From NCBI GenBank assembly GCA_003402285.1, contig QFXG01000031.1, forward strand, positions 62,001-126,000: a DNA stretch of 64,000 nt. The letters are read 5' to 3'. The position numbers were made by a program, and so were the translations under genes. The notes below the pieces were generated by a model. The model made no database searches and was not told the origin of the DNA. It saw only the letters and a program-made list of their open reading frames with translations. Within the stretch, counting starts at the first letter, position 1. Every line of letters starts with the position of its first letter. This document shows positions 1 to 10,327 of this stretch, one piece after another. Source of the DNA: Candidatus Nitrotoga sp. SPKER. Lineage in GTDB: Bacteria > Pseudomonadota > Gammaproteobacteria > Burkholderiales > Gallionellaceae.

Positions 1-109
1 TAAGCGGCTCAATTCTTTTTGGAGTTTTCATGTGACAAGGTTTTACCCAGAGCGTATATACAATAATCCAAATAGTATTTTAAAAAAGCGGCTTTGCTAA
101 CCTGATACT

Positions 110-493
110 TTAATGAGATGGTTGATATTCAATAAATTCCAATGCATTATCATCCGGGTCGCGGCAGAATAAGGCGGAGCGTCCAGACATACTGATCGTA
201 TAATTTATTGTGGCTGAATCCAATTTTTTCATTAATGCATTCAAATTACTTACCGACAGCGCTATATGGCGGTCGCGTCCGCCGTGCGCTGGACGTTGCA
301 GGCTCGCTTCCGGATTTGGCAGTTGCATGAGATGAATTTGTTGATGTATGCCCACGTTATACCACACGCCGGGAAAACTCATCTCTGGACGCTTGCTGTC
401 AGGTACCAGCTCCAGAATATTTTCATAAAAAATACGCGCCCTATTCAGATCTGCCACCAAAAAAGTGGCATGTAGCAGGTGAGTGATTTGCAT
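110..493 (-). CDS. VOC (glyoxalase/bleomycin-resistance fold) family protein
   Basis: A 127-residue single-domain protein of the vicinal oxygen chelate superfamily. It begins with the typical first strand (QITHLLHATFLVADL), continues with a Y-x-N helix segment after ARIFYENIL, and ends with FCRDPDDNALEFIEY, the conserved last strand with the metal-binding Glu. His residues in THLLH, QIHLM and RHIAL are candidate metal ligands. Such proteins act as cytosolic dioxygenases, isomerases or drug-binding proteins; the substrate cannot be told from sequence. It stands alone on the minus strand at the window edge with no operon partner. Family assignment is firm, function open. Confidence 0.85.
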   Translation of the reverse strand: MQITHLLHATFLVADLNRARIFYENILELVPDSKRPEMSFPGVWYNVGIHQQIHLMQLPNPEASLQRPAHGGRDRHIALSVSNLNALMKKLDSATINYTISMSGRSALFCRDPDDNALEFIEYQPSH

Positions 494-808
494 AAGTTTT
501 AGCGGTGTCCTGCATTATGCATAATGTCTAAGAAGGATACTGTCATTTCTATTCAGTATATTATGCACATTAGAGATCAAAATAAAAAAACGATCAGTTC
601 CCTATACACAATGCCAGTTAGAGGATAGGAATGAAACGCTGTCGGTAAAAATTGGACATAAGCAAAATGTTTCTTAATAACTGTGTCTCTAAAGTATATA
701 AAGCATTATATAAAATATTGCGGTTACATTGCCTGTTTTATGCACAAGCTCAACTCATTGATATAGGTATAACGAGCTAAATTTAATTAACTTAAGGAGA
801 GCATTATC
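494..808. other. Intergenic region between VOC gene and first DUF1566 gene
   Basis: About 315 bases, AT-rich, between two divergently oriented genes. It must hold both promoters, but I see no convincing -35/-10 pair, repeat or RNA. A clear Shine-Dalgarno (aaggagag at about 795) precedes the next gene. Confidence 0.4.
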
Positions 809-1294
809 ATGGAAACCGGCACTCCCCAGCCGTTGGCAGATATACCAGCCGTACCAGGCAACTCAGATGCACCCATTCAGACCAGATATTCCATATCAGT
901 CGATGGCAACGAAGTCGCCGACAGTAAAACCGGGCTGATCTGGCGACGTTGTCCAGAAGGTATGACGGTCAGCAGTAGTGGTTGTAGCGGAGTTGCAGCT
1001 GCTTATACGTGGGATCAGTCGCTGGCCCTGGCTAACGACGTAGCGTTAACTAGTGGTAAGCCATGGCGTCTTCCCGATGTAAAAGAACTTTCGAGCATTG
1101 TAGATGCCAGTTTCGGAAATCCGGCGATTGATACACACGCTTTTCCCGGAACACCTGCAACGCCTTTCTGGTCGGCCACGCCTGTAGAAAATAATCCGTT
1201 AAAGGCTTGGTATGTTATGTTTTATGGTGGTTTTATGAATACTTACGTCTGTGGCGGTAAGCTTCAGGTACGCTTAGTGCGTTCTAGCCAGTGA
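809..1294 (+). CDS. DUF1566 (Lcl C-terminal-like) domain protein, copy 1
   Basis: 161 residues. The DUF1566 signature is clear: DSKTGLIWRRCPEGM, then WDQSLALAN, then GKPWRLPDVKELSSIVD, an FPGTP/FWSATP segment and a final QVRLVRS. The domain is common in secreted and envelope proteins of Gallionellaceae, Leptospira and others and has a C-type-lectin-like look, but no agreed biochemical role. No signal peptide is visible; the start is supported by an aaggagag Shine-Dalgarno 8 bases upstream. The next gene (1496-1927) is a diverged duplicate, so this is a tandem pair. Family confident, function unknown. Confidence 0.8.
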   Translation: METGTPQPLADIPAVPGNSDAPIQTRYSISVDGNEVADSKTGLIWRRCPEGMTVSSSGCSGVAAAYTWDQSLALANDVALTSGKPWRLPDVKELSSIVDASFGNPAIDTHAFPGTPATPFWSATPVENNPLKAWYVMFYGGFMNTYVCGGKLQVRLVRSSQ

Positions 1295-1495
1295 TTCGCA
1301 GCGTTGGAAGAAGGTGCGGAACGAAGCAACTCTGGAGTAGAATCCCGCATTGACAAGATATTATAATTATTTTACAACTACGCGTTATTTATATAATCGC
1401 GGCATAGTTAAATTATTGTAATTATTATTAATATTTTTTAAGAACGCAGGCAATCCCTGTTAACTGATAACTAACTGATAGAAAGAAGCTCAATT

Positions 1496-1927
1496 ATGCA
1501 GAATGAAACTGACAACCAGCCGCCAGCGCGATTTATCATTTCTGAGGATGGTACTGAAGTTACAGACAATAAAACTGGCCTGATCTGGCGACGTTGCGCT
1601 GAAGGTATGACAGCCAGTATCGATGGCTACACTGGAATTCCTGGCGTATATAATTTGGAAGATGCATTAGCTTTGGCCAAAAGCCAAGCAAAGGCAACGG
1701 GCAAAGCTTGGCGCTTACCTAAAGTAGAAGAGCTATCAAGCATCGTGGATATGAGCCGCAGAGATCCATCGATTGATACAGATGTCTTCCCGGGAACGCC
1801 AGGCTCCCCTTTCTTTACAGCTTCGCCTGATGGTGCCTTATCCTGGTTTGTCAGTTTCTATGTTGGTAAAGTGTTCAGCGAATACAGTGAGGTTCCTAAT
1901 CACGTAAGATTAGTACGTTCTAGTTGA
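1496..1927 (+). CDS. DUF1566 domain protein, copy 2
   Basis: 143 residues, the tandem paralogue of the gene 200 bases upstream. It shares the blocks TGLIWRRC, GKAWRLPKVEELSSIVD, IDTDVFPGTPGSPFF and HVRLVRSS. It lacks about 18 N-terminal residues of copy 1 and has a different centre (GIPGVYNLEDALALAKSQ). No signal peptide is seen. The 200-base AT-rich gap between the copies suggests each has its own promoter. Role unknown; duplication of this small domain is common where it occurs. Confidence 0.78.
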   Translation: MQNETDNQPPARFIISEDGTEVTDNKTGLIWRRCAEGMTASIDGYTGIPGVYNLEDALALAKSQAKATGKAWRLPKVEELSSIVDMSRRDPSIDTDVFPGTPGSPFFTASPDGALSWFVSFYVGKVFSEYSEVPNHVRLVRSS

Positions 1928-2317
1928 TAGCAAGATCTGAATGTTGAGATCAGCAAATATCAAGTTATATCGGCTATGGAATACAACCATTGCATCTCGA
2001 ATTAAACTCAATCGGTTCTTATAAAAACGTTCAATAGTCACGGCTTGTATCTAAACGCTGTATCTCCTTAAGATATGTAAGCCGTGGCTATAACTATGCG
2101 AGACAATTTTATATCCATGAAGCGGAAGAGATGCTTGAAAAGAGACATGGAAAAATTTCATAAATTTAATAAGTTAACAGTCTCTAAAACATACCGCTTT
2201 TAATCTTCTTGCAACCTTTGTTGGAGTCTTTACGATGCGCCTTGACCGTTGGCTATTCCATATCTTGGCTTGGCAGTTGCATCGGCGGATCAGTGTCACT
2301 CTCCTCGTAAAGAAAAT
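1928..2317. other. Intergenic region with a long stem-loop
   Basis: About 390 bases without a convincing gene. A 27-codon ORF starting with ATG at 2234 is possible but unsupported. The main feature is the imperfect hairpin at 2034-2091, listed separately. Nothing else is recognised. Confidence 0.4.
2034..2091. repeat. Imperfect inverted repeat forming a long stem-loop
   Basis: The arms ATAGTCACGGCTT (2034-2046) and AAGCCGTGGCTAT (2079-2091) pair over 13 bases with one G-T wobble. The 32-base loop holds a smaller TATCT/AGATA hairpin. It could be a terminator for the DUF1566 pair (though no T-run follows), a structured small RNA, or a mobile palindromic repeat. Confidence 0.5.
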
Positions 2318-2815
2318 ATGAAAGATATGCCTATATTAGGGTTGCCACTGATCCTGCTGGGCGCCCTGTGGGGAGCTGTCAGCATCGTTCTGCAGTCTTA
2401 TCAGATGATCAATGCCAAACGGGATCAAATCATGGTGCTCGTCGAGTGCAAGAAGGCCTTTGCGGGAAAGCTGACAAATGCAGCAGGAGATTTTGTGGCT
2501 GCACCGGCCAAAGTAATCGATCAATGCCAGTCATGTTGCTACGGGAAAGAACTCCAGCCGATTGATTTGTATTTTTCCAATCTCCTTCCACTTTCCCTTG
2601 GGCTCTGTCTGTTTCTCGCCATCGTTTCCTTCGCGGTCGTGTGCATTCCAACTTACCTGAATTCAGGCGACGCCGATTTTATGCGAAGAGTACGTCAAAT
2701 TAGCTGGATCACCGCATCGCTGCCGCTCTTCTCGCTCTTCGCGTTCGCCGTAGGCATGTTTTTCGATGTCTATCTCTTTATGTTTAAGTTAGGCGATTGG
2801 GTCTTGCCGAAATGA
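2318..2815 (+). CDS. Small inner-membrane protein, unrecognised
   Basis: About 165 residues from the ATG at 2318; an upstream in-frame TTG at 2249 would add 23 residues that look non-native. Three hydrophobic segments can be seen: LGLPLILLGALWGAVSIVL near the N-terminus, LLPLSLGLCLFLAIVSFAVV in the middle, and SLFAFAVGMFFDVYLFMF near the C-terminus. Between the first two lies a soluble stretch with clustered cysteines (QCQSCC) that may bind metal or form disulfides. Its stop overlaps the start of the hydrolase gene (ATGA), so the two are translationally coupled and probably work in the same envelope process. I do not recognise the family. Confidence 0.6.
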   Translation: MKDMPILGLPLILLGALWGAVSIVLQSYQMINAKRDQIMVLVECKKAFAGKLTNAAGDFVAAPAKVIDQCQSCCYGKELQPIDLYFSNLLPLSLGLCLFLAIVSFAVVCIPTYLNSGDADFMRRVRQISWITASLPLFSLFAFAVGMFFDVYLFMFKLGDWVLPK

Positions 2816-3774
2816 GATCAGGCTTTATGTTAACGGCTACACGATGGTGTATGACGCTATTTGGTGCCATTGTGTTAGCAATTAACGTCGGCTGTGCTGT
2901 CCTTGACAAGAGTACGCCTGCTTGGCGAGATTACCCGGTAACCTTGAAAAGTGAGCCGCACATTGATTTACATGTGGAAACATCAGGTTCGGGTAAACCC
3001 GTATTGCTAGTTCACGGCTTCGGTAACAGCGTCTATGTTTGGCGTCATTTGGTTCCTGTGCTGGCTCAACAAAACCGGGTGATCGCAATTGACCTGAAGG
3101 GGTTTGGCGACTCTCCAAAACCAGCCGACGAACGTTATTCGGTCTACGAACAAGCCCGTTTGATCCGCGATTACATAGTGGATAACGATCTAAACGATGT
3201 AACAATTGTGGGACACTCCCTCGGCGGTGGTATTGCGCTGGTGGCTTCGCTCTACCTGCAACAATCAGCTCCAGATCGACAGAGAGGCCTGGTGTTAATC
3301 GATAGTATCGCTTATCCGCAACAGATGCCCATGTTCATTCGTTTACTTGCAACCCCTGTACTTGGGCCCTTAACCGTGGCAGTGATACCACCCGAAATTC
3401 AAATTCGACAGGTGATGAAATTAGTATATGCAAAAAATTCGACAGTGCCTGAGGATGCAGTTAAGGTCTATGCCAAGGCCTTGAAGATACCTGAGGGGCG
3501 CTATGCCGCCGTAACCAGCGCACGTCAAATCCAGCCGCCGGACCTGGAAGCCCTTTCTCTACAGTATCCAAGCCTCCGAGTACCGACTCTCATCGTTTGG
3601 GGTAAGCAGGACAAAATTATTCCGGTCAGCGTCGGCGAGCGACTCCACCAGGCGATCCCCGACTCACGGCTGTTTGTAATTGAGGATAGCGGCCATTCTC
3701 CAGCGGAAGAACGACCGCAGGTACTCCTGCCTGTCATGGAGTCCTTTCTCCGTAATCCTGAAACGACTGATTGA
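2812..3774 (+). CDS. Alpha/beta-fold hydrolase, predicted lipoprotein
   Basis: About 320 residues starting at the ATG that overlaps the previous stop codon. The N-terminus is a lipoprotein signal with lipobox INVGC. The fold is clear: oxyanion-loop motif LLVHGFGNSVYVW, nucleophile elbow GHSLGGG, acid in VWGKQDKIIP and catalytic His in EDSGHSPAEERP. The catalytic triad Ser-Asp-His is therefore complete. Family members hydrolyse esters, epoxides or C-C bonds; the substrate cannot be told here. Translational coupling with the upstream membrane protein suggests a membrane-associated task. Confidence 0.85.
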   Translation: MRSGFMLTATRWCMTLFGAIVLAINVGCAVLDKSTPAWRDYPVTLKSEPHIDLHVETSGSGKPVLLVHGFGNSVYVWRHLVPVLAQQNRVIAIDLKGFGDSPKPADERYSVYEQARLIRDYIVDNDLNDVTIVGHSLGGGIALVASLYLQQSAPDRQRGLVLIDSIAYPQQMPMFIRLLATPVLGPLTVAVIPPEIQIRQVMKLVYAKNSTVPEDAVKVYAKALKIPEGRYAAVTSARQIQPPDLEALSLQYPSLRVPTLIVWGKQDKIIPVSVGERLHQAIPDSRLFVIEDSGHSPAEERPQVLLPVMESFLRNPETTD

Positions 3775-3964
3775 TAGCCCTCGACTTTAATTTCGCCGCA
3801 CGCCATGCTGTCAGTTGGAAGTTTTTCGCGGTGTATCAGGTGTATCAATAGTGCCGTAGAAATCGATTAGCCATGCGGAACTGAAAATATGCCATGTGAT
3901 GACATCTCTAATGTGCAAAATTCCAAGATAGTGGCAATTATGCATTTGCACAAATTAAAGTTGG

Positions 3965-4001
3965 TACCGGTAAAAACCTATAAAATGCGAATCTACCGGT
4001 A
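3965..4001. promoter_or_regulatory. Pair of TACCGGTA palindromes upstream of guaB
   Basis: The 8-base palindrome TACCGGTA occurs at 3965-3972 and again at 3994-4001, 29 bases apart, bracketing an A/T-rich TATAAAAT that could be a -10 box. The second copy ends about 25 bases before the guaB start. The spacing is close to three helical turns, so a dimeric regulator could bind both on one face. It does not match the PurR box. Regulator unknown. Confidence 0.4.
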
Positions 4002-4019
4002 AATTTTTGTTGAGGTTGA

Positions 4020-5486
<1,467 letters not shown>

Positions 5487-5605
5487 TCGATTCTAGTGAT
5501 TAGTTATTAACTGCTGAAAATTTGGTAGAGGTCAATCGAACTACCTGTGAGCTGGCAACAATCGCCACACCTAACAATAAATTAATAACTTACCCTTGAA
5601 ATTTT

Positions 5606-7171
5606 ATGTCCCATCAAAAAATTCTGATTCTCGACTTCGGATCGCAATACAGCCAACTCATAGCGCGCTGCGTGCGCGAATCTCATGTTTACTGCGAGCT
5701 GCATCCCTTCGACGTAGATGATGAATTCATTCGCAATTTCAAACCGGCTGGCATCATTCTTTCGGGCGGCCCTAATTCAGTGACAGAAGGCGATGCCCCG
5801 CGTGCACCGCAAGTAGTATTTGAACTAGGCGTGCCGGTGCTGGGTATTTGCTACGGTATGCAAACCATGGCTGCGCAATTGGGTGGAAAAGTGGAAATCG
5901 GCGAGGTGCGCGAATTTGGCTATGCGGAAATTCGTGCACGCGGCCATTCAAAATTATTTCGCGATATTCAGGATCGTAACAACGAGGCAGGCCACGGCTT
6001 GCTGGATGTGTGGATGAGCCACGGCGACAAAGTTACCTCGCTACCACCGGGCTTCATAATAATTGCTTCCAATGCCATCACACAGATTGCCGGTATGGCT
6101 GACGAAGCACGCCGTTTCTACTCGGTACAATTTCATCCGGAAGTCACTCACACGTCACAAGGCAAAGCAATAATCAACCGCTTTGTGCATGACATCTGCG
6201 GCTGCAGACAGGACTGGAACATGCCCGATTACATCGCGGAGGCGATAGAAAAAATCCGCACCCAAGTCGGTCAGGAAGAAGTCATCCTCGGCCTGTCCGG
6301 CGGAGTGGATTCTTCCGTGGCAGCAGCATTGTTGCATCGTGCTATCGGCACGCAGCTCACCTGCGTATTTGTGGACAATGGCCTGTTGCGCTTGAATGAA
6401 GCCAAGCAGGTTATGGAAACTTTTGCTAAAAATCTGGGCGTGAAAGTTATCCATGTTGATGCAGGCGCAAAATTCATGAAACATTTGGCAGGCGTGTCTG
6501 ATCCAGAACAAAAACGTAAAATTATCGGACGCGAATTTGTCGAAGTATTCCAGCGCGAAGCCGCCAAATTGCCACAGGCTAAATGGCTGGCGCAAGGCAC
6601 CATTTATCCTGATGTGATCGAATCTGCTGGTGCCAAAACCAAAAAAGCACACGCCATCAAATCGCATCACAACGTCGGAGGTTTACCCGACACCTTGCAT
6701 CTCAAGCTACTGGAACCGTTACGTGAACTGTTCAAGGACGAAGTGCGCGAACTCGGCGTGGCGCTCGGCCTGCCACGCGACATGGTGTATCGCCATCCAT
6801 TCCCGGGACCGGGGCTAGGCGTACGCATTCTTGGTGAAGTGAAGCGTGAATACGCTGACTTGCTCCGCCGTGCTGATGCAATTTTCATTGAAGAGCTACA
6901 TACGTCTGGCTGGTATGAAAAAACAGCGCAAGCATTTGTTGTATTTCTACCGGTAAAATCAGTGGGCGTGATGGGCGATGGCCGCACTTATGAATGGGTA
7001 GTGGCGCTGCGTGCGGTGCAAACACGAGATTTCATGACCGCACATTGGGCAGAATTGCCACATGCCTTACTGGCCAAAATATCTAACCGCATCATCAACG
7101 AAGTGCGAGGCATTAACCGAGTGGTTTATGATATTTCCGGGAAGCCCCCTGCGACTATTGAGTGGGAATGA
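5606..7171 (+). CDS. guaA: GMP synthase (glutamine-hydrolysing)
   Basis: 521 residues, normal full length. It converts XMP to GMP using ATP and glutamine. The N-terminal class I amidotransferase has the nucleophile in LGICYGMQ (Cys about 82) and the His-Glu pair in QFHPEVTHT. The ATP-pyrophosphatase domain has the P-loop [11 protein letters not shown] near residue 230. The C-terminal dimerisation domain ends in the family-typical PPATIEWE, so the reading frame is intact. The 3' end of guaA is a known insertion site for genomic islands, and here an integrase gene follows about 300 bases downstream. The last codons may thus have been rebuilt by the element. Confidence 0.98.
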   Translation: MSHQKILILDFGSQYSQLIARCVRESHVYCELHPFDVDDEFIRNFKPAGIILSGGPNSVTEGDAPRAPQVVFELGVPVLGICYGMQTMAAQLGGKVEIGEVREFGYAEIRARGHSKLFRDIQDRNNEAGHGLLDVWMSHGDKVTSLPPGFIIIASNAITQIAGMADEARRFYSVQFHPEVTHTSQGKAIINRFVHDICGCRQDWNMPDYIAEAIEKIRTQVGQEEVILGLSGGVDSSVAAALLHRAIGTQLTCVFVDNGLLRLNEAKQVMETFAKNLGVKVIHVDAGAKFMKHLAGVSDPEQKRKIIGREFVEVFQREAAKLPQAKWLAQGTIYPDVIESAGAKTKKAHAIKSHHNVGGLPDTLHLKLLEPLRELFKDEVRELGVALGLPRDMVYRHPFPGPGLGVRILGEVKREYADLLRRADAIFIEELHTSGWYEKTAQAFVVFLPVKSVGVMGDGRTYEWVVALRAVQTRDFMTAHWAELPHALLAKISNRIINEVRGINRVVYDISGKPPATIEWE

Positions 7172-7216
7172 TTCTGGGTCTGGCAGCGTAGCGCAACGAC
7201 TGGTAGTGGATCAACG

Positions 7217-7242
7217 AAAAGCCCTGTATTTACAGGGCTTTT
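7217..7242 (+). terminator. Rho-independent terminator of guaA
   Basis: AAAAGCCCTGTA and TACAGGGCTTTT form a perfect 12-base stem with a very short loop, ending in a T-run, 45 bases after the guaA stop. Being symmetrical (A-run and T-run) it can work in both directions. Confidence 0.85.
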
Positions 7243-7311
7243 ATGCTTTTCGTCTGGCAAAGTCCGGCAATGACAAGTAGCGGCAAGCAAGTTTTTTTCA
7301 TGGTTCTATCG

Positions 7312-7456
7312 ATGGTACAATCTTCTCAGATACCATTCGTTCATCGTAATACCATTGCAAAATATTTGGTTCGACAATGGTATCAAATATGAACAAGTCC
7401 AATAAATATGCGGGTTGTAGCGGTATTTATTGGATTTCATAATCATGGTATCAAAT
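7312..7456. other. Repeat cluster upstream of integrase, candidate attL arm sites
   Basis: Variants of ATGGTATC or its complement occur five times: ATGGTAC at 7312, GATACCAT at 7329, AATACCATTG at 7348, CAATGGTATCAAAT at 7375 and ATGGTATCAAAT at 7445. The copies at 7349-7357 and 7375-7383 form an inverted repeat. A separate hairpin, TCCAATAAATA ... TATTTATTGGA, lies at about 7398-7434. Such clusters are typical of integrase arm-binding sites in an att region and can also autoregulate int. The core crossover site is not defined, because the second att copy is not in the window. Confidence 0.55.
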
Positions 7457-7469
7457 CGCCGGAGGAAGC

Positions 7470-8663
7470 ATGCTGACTGATACAAAATTACGGAATCTCA
7501 AGCCTGAAGCCAAGGCGTACAAGGTCAGTGACCGTGATGGTCTATATGTCACCGTCTTGACCACAGGTACGGTATCGTTCCGCTATAACTACAGCATCAA
7601 CGGACGGCAAGAGACGCTGGTGATCGGGCGTTATGGTGCTGGGGGCCTGACACTGAAGGAAGCCAGGGAGAAGCTTTCATTGGCGAAAAAGGAGCTTGTT
7701 GCCGGCAAGTCGCCATCCAGAACCAAGGCGAGAGAAAAGCAAAAGTCCAAGGATGCTGATTCATTTGGTGAGTGGGCGGAGCTATGGTTGAAGAATCACC
7801 AGATGGCCGATTCAACCCGAGACATGCGGCGATCAGTCTATGAGCGCGATCTCAAAGAGCCGTTTGGCAAGCTCAAGATGGGTGAAATATCTCATGAGGA
7901 TTTGCGTGCTTTGTGTGACAAGATCGTAGCCAGAGGCGCACCGGCCACGGCGGTCCATGCCAGAGAGGTGTTGCAGTTGGTATATCGCTATGCGATGGAG
8001 AAAGGGCATAAGCATGACAATCCGGCCGACTTGGTGCGGCCAACATCTATCGCAAGATTTCAACCCAAGGATCGGTCACTATCGCCAGAAGAGATCGGGG
8101 TGATGTATCAGTATCTGGAGTACGTTTCTACCGCACCTACGATCAGGCTTGCGGTCAAATTGTTACTGTTGACCATGTTGCGCAAGTCAGAGCTGGTCGA
8201 GGCAGTATGGACAGAGATCAATTTCACTGATGCGATTTGGACTATCCCAGGTGAGCGAATGAAGCGGCGCAATCCGCACAACATCTACCTGTCGAGACAG
8301 GCTCTGGATATTTTTGTTGCTCTTAAGACCTGCGCTGGCGGCTCACGTTACGTTTTGCCATCACGCTACGATCCAGACATACCGATGAGCAAGGCGACCT
8401 TGAACCAAGTCACCAAGCTGGCTTATATGGCAGCACAGAAGGATGGTAAGACGTTGGACAAATTTGGGCCGCATGATTTAAGGCGGACTGCCTCGACGCT
8501 ACTGCATGAGGCCGGATACAACACGGACTGGATTGAAAAGTGTCTGGCCCATGAGCAGAAAGGGGTGAGGGCCGTTTACAACAAAGCCGAGTATGCAGAA
8601 CAGCGGCGCGTGATGTTGCAGGAATGGGCGGACATGATAGACAGGTTTGCTACACGCTCCTGA
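7470..8663 (+). CDS. int: P4-type tyrosine integrase of the element
   Basis: 397 residues. The N-terminus is the DUF4102 arm-binding domain of P4-like integrases (LTDTKLRNLKPEAKAYKVSD, then GLYVTV and LGRYG-type strand VIGRYG). A SAM-like core-binding domain follows, then the catalytic domain with Arg in TMLRKSELVEA (about 238), HDLRRTAS (His 335, Arg 338) and the nucleophile in AVYNKAEY (Tyr 370). All catalytic residues are present, so the enzyme should be active. A strong Shine-Dalgarno (ggaggaag) precedes the start. Its position just after guaA implies guaA-directed integration. It converges on alpA with a 14-base overlap. Confidence 0.95.
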   Translation: MLTDTKLRNLKPEAKAYKVSDRDGLYVTVLTTGTVSFRYNYSINGRQETLVIGRYGAGGLTLKEAREKLSLAKKELVAGKSPSRTKAREKQKSKDADSFGEWAELWLKNHQMADSTRDMRRSVYERDLKEPFGKLKMGEISHEDLRALCDKIVARGAPATAVHAREVLQLVYRYAMEKGHKHDNPADLVRPTSIARFQPKDRSLSPEEIGVMYQYLEYVSTAPTIRLAVKLLLLTMLRKSELVEAVWTEINFTDAIWTIPGERMKRRNPHNIYLSRQALDIFVALKTCAGGSRYVLPSRYDPDIPMSKATLNQVTKLAYMAAQKDGKTLDKFGPHDLRRTASTLLHEAGYNTDWIEKCLAHEQKGVRAVYNKAEYAEQRRVMLQEWADMIDRFATRS

Positions 8664-8904
8664 GTCCTGGGGCTGACGGAAGCAATGCCGCTGACTTTCG
8701 CTGCTCGATCCAGGCCTCAATTTCTTGCAAGTCCCACGCAACCAAACGCGTGGTGATAGAGAAGCGCTGAGGAAACTCTCCGCGTTTTTCCATATTAAGA
8801 ATTGTTCTTTCAGAAAGAGGCACGATTGTTAGCAGGCGCTTGCGGTTAATCAGCGCCTTCCCCGGCTTTTTCATTTCCTCGAATGTCAGGTCTCGTGCGT
8901 TCAT
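8650..8904 (-). CDS. alpA: AlpA-family excisionase/transcriptional regulator
   Basis: 84 residues from the ATG at 8904, preceded by a gagggg Shine-Dalgarno; an upstream ATG would add seven residues. The MerR-like winged-helix signature of AlpA proteins is clear: RKRLLTIVPLSERTILNMEKRGEFPQRFSI, then VAWDLQEIEAWIEQR. AlpA proteins activate integrase expression or act as recombination directionality factors in P4-like elements. It lies tail to tail with int, overlapping by 14 bases, as expected for an int/xis control pair. Confidence 0.88.
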   Translation of the reverse strand: MNARDLTFEEMKKPGKALINRKRLLTIVPLSERTILNMEKRGEFPQRFSITTRLVAWDLQEIEAWIEQRKSAALLPSAPGLRSV

Positions 8905-9001
8905 TTTGTCGCCCCCTCGCTGCATGCCTCGTTTGTATTCATTGTCCAGTCGTGCTTAAAGTTGCGTATTAGAAAAACATGAAATATCTGTTGAGGAACA
9001 A

Positions 9002-9844
9002 TCATCCCAGCCTCCCCGATTTCGCCGTGAGGGCAATCAGCCGGATTTCATCCAGCACCTTGTCCGTTTGCTGCATGGCCGCGCGCATGGCCACGGCTTC
9101 ATCAAGCGGCGCGCTGATGTCGTGCCCATCGCTGCCCAGTTGGTTCAGCAGCGACATAAGCGGCGACTCGAACTGCGCCAGGTCTGACAGCATGGACAGC
9201 GACAGGCAAGCCTTGCCATCGTCCGGTGCGACAAAGTGCGGCTGATCGAGCATGGCGCGCGGGTACTGGTATCTCGTACCGGGCAACGCATCGTTCGTGG
9301 ATAGCGCGGCAAGAAATGAAACTGCATCAACAAAACGCGCTGCGGGCAGCTCACTGTAGCTGCCAATCTCGAAATGATCGTTGAAGCGAATCCAGATATC
9401 CGCGTGAACCGTATCGGAGTTCCCCGAACGCTGGGAAACGATCTGCCACAAGGCGTTCTGTTGGACGGGGGAGAGTGCGCTGGCATCTTGCGGTGTGGCG
9501 CAGCCTCCAGCCTTTCTGATGGCGGGAAGGATTTCCTCCGTCAGCTTCGCTTCAAATGCATGCGCATCTTCTTCGCGGGAGTTGATGATCAGGCGGTAGA
9601 GGTTGCCTTCGTTGATGTAGGTTAATCCCGGATTCTCACCTTCAGCATGTGGGGCGCGTTTCGCGGTCCCCTTTTCACGGCAGTATTTTTCGATGGCTTC
9701 GCTGTCGTTGCTATAACCAAGAACAGCACAAATATCACCGGCAGAAAACCACGTCTCACCGTTGTCATCGGTGACGGTGTGAATTTGAGTGCCGTTAAAA
9801 CTGAATATGGCGGAGGTGGCGGAGCTTGTCATCGTGCTAATCAT
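9002..9844 (-). CDS. BRO-family N-terminal domain protein (phage-type antirepressor)
   Basis: About 280 residues from the ATG at 9844, which overlaps the end of the upstream gene by 8 bases. The BRO-N domain occupies the first ~100 residues: FSFNGTQIHTVTDDNGETWFSAGDICAVLGYSNDSEAI is the core pattern, followed by NEGNLYRLIINSREEDAHAFEAKLTEEILPAIRK. The C-terminal ~170 residues are not recognised. BRO proteins bind DNA and in prophages antagonise repressors, so a role in controlling the element's repressor is plausible. It forms an operon with the 143-residue gene upstream. Confidence 0.8.
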   Translation of the reverse strand: MISTMTSSATSAIFSFNGTQIHTVTDDNGETWFSAGDICAVLGYSNDSEAIEKYCREKGTAKRAPHAEGENPGLTYINEGNLYRLIINSREEDAHAFEAKLTEEILPAIRKAGGCATPQDASALSPVQQNALWQIVSQRSGNSDTVHADIWIRFNDHFEIGSYSELPAARFVDAVSFLAALSTNDALPGTRYQYPRAMLDQPHFVAPDDGKACLSLSMLSDLAQFESPLMSLLNQLGSDGHDISAPLDEAVAMRAAMQQTDKVLDEIRLIALTAKSGRLG

Positions 9845-10268
9845 TAGATTTCTTCTCCATGCCCCACAGACTGATAATCCCCTCAAATACCTCGCTGCCG
9901 TTATCTATGAAGGTATGTGGTTCGCGCTGGGTCATGTAACACAGGCGCAATACATTCATCAGGTGCTCAAAATTTTCCGGGTCGAGTGTTCCTATATCGC
10001 TCACATCCGCCTTGATGCGATAGCCGTTATAGAGCGAAGCGAGAAACTGAGCGAACACGCGCGAACTACCGCAATCGCGTTCCGCCCACCTGACGCAATG
10101 CTCAAGGCTCTTGGTACATTCCTGAATCGTTGCATGACGCACATTTTCAGCGCGCTCCCATGAATCCGAGCTCATAAACGCCATCAGCTTGGCCCGCTCA
10201 CCCTCTTCGATAGTGAGGCTGAATATCGCCATTTTGGGTGGAACTGGAAGCATGTTTTTCCCGGTCAT
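9837..10268 (-). CDS. Conserved hypothetical protein of the element's control region
   Basis: 143 residues, soluble, no signal peptide. A central block (SSRVFAQFLASLYNGYRIKADVSDIGTLDPENFEHLMNVLRL shortened: FAQFLASLYNGYR and FEHLMNVLRL) is reminiscent of small proteins found in plasmids and integrative elements. No catalytic motif is evident. It is the first gene of a two-gene minus-strand operon with the BRO protein and has a well-placed sigma-70-like promoter (10298-10327) that resembles the promoter on the other side of the repressor gene. It may thus belong to the repressor's regulon. Confidence 0.6.
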   Translation of the reverse strand: MTGKNMLPVPPKMAIFSLTIEEGERAKLMAFMSSDSWERAENVRHATIQECTKSLEHCVRWAERDCGSSRVFAQFLASLYNGYRIKADVSDIGTLDPENFEHLMNVLRLCYMTQREPHTFIDNGSEVFEGIISLWGMEKKSND

Positions 10269-10297
10269 GTAAAAACCCTTGTGCTGGATCGGCGAAA

Positions 10298-10327
10298 AGT
10301 ATAGTTTAACTAAACATTAAAAGTCAA
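10298..10327 (-). promoter_or_regulatory. Predicted promoter and operator of the orf143-BRO operon
   Basis: On the minus strand TTGACT (10327-10322) is followed after 18 bases by TATACT (10303-10298). The spacer contains the near-palindrome GTTTAGTTAAAC. The segment GTTTAGTTAAACTATACTT closely resembles GTTTAGTATAAATATACTT in the promoter at 11274-11302, so both probably bind the same repressor. A third related piece, AAATATACTTCATG, lies at 10332-10345. Confidence 0.6.

Noticed and set aside
6155..6670. 171-codon minus-strand ORF
   Set aside because: Antisense shadow of guaA.
7172..7470. tRNA or tmRNA gene as integration site
   Set aside because: No cloverleaf sequence was seen; the target appears to be the guaA 3' end.
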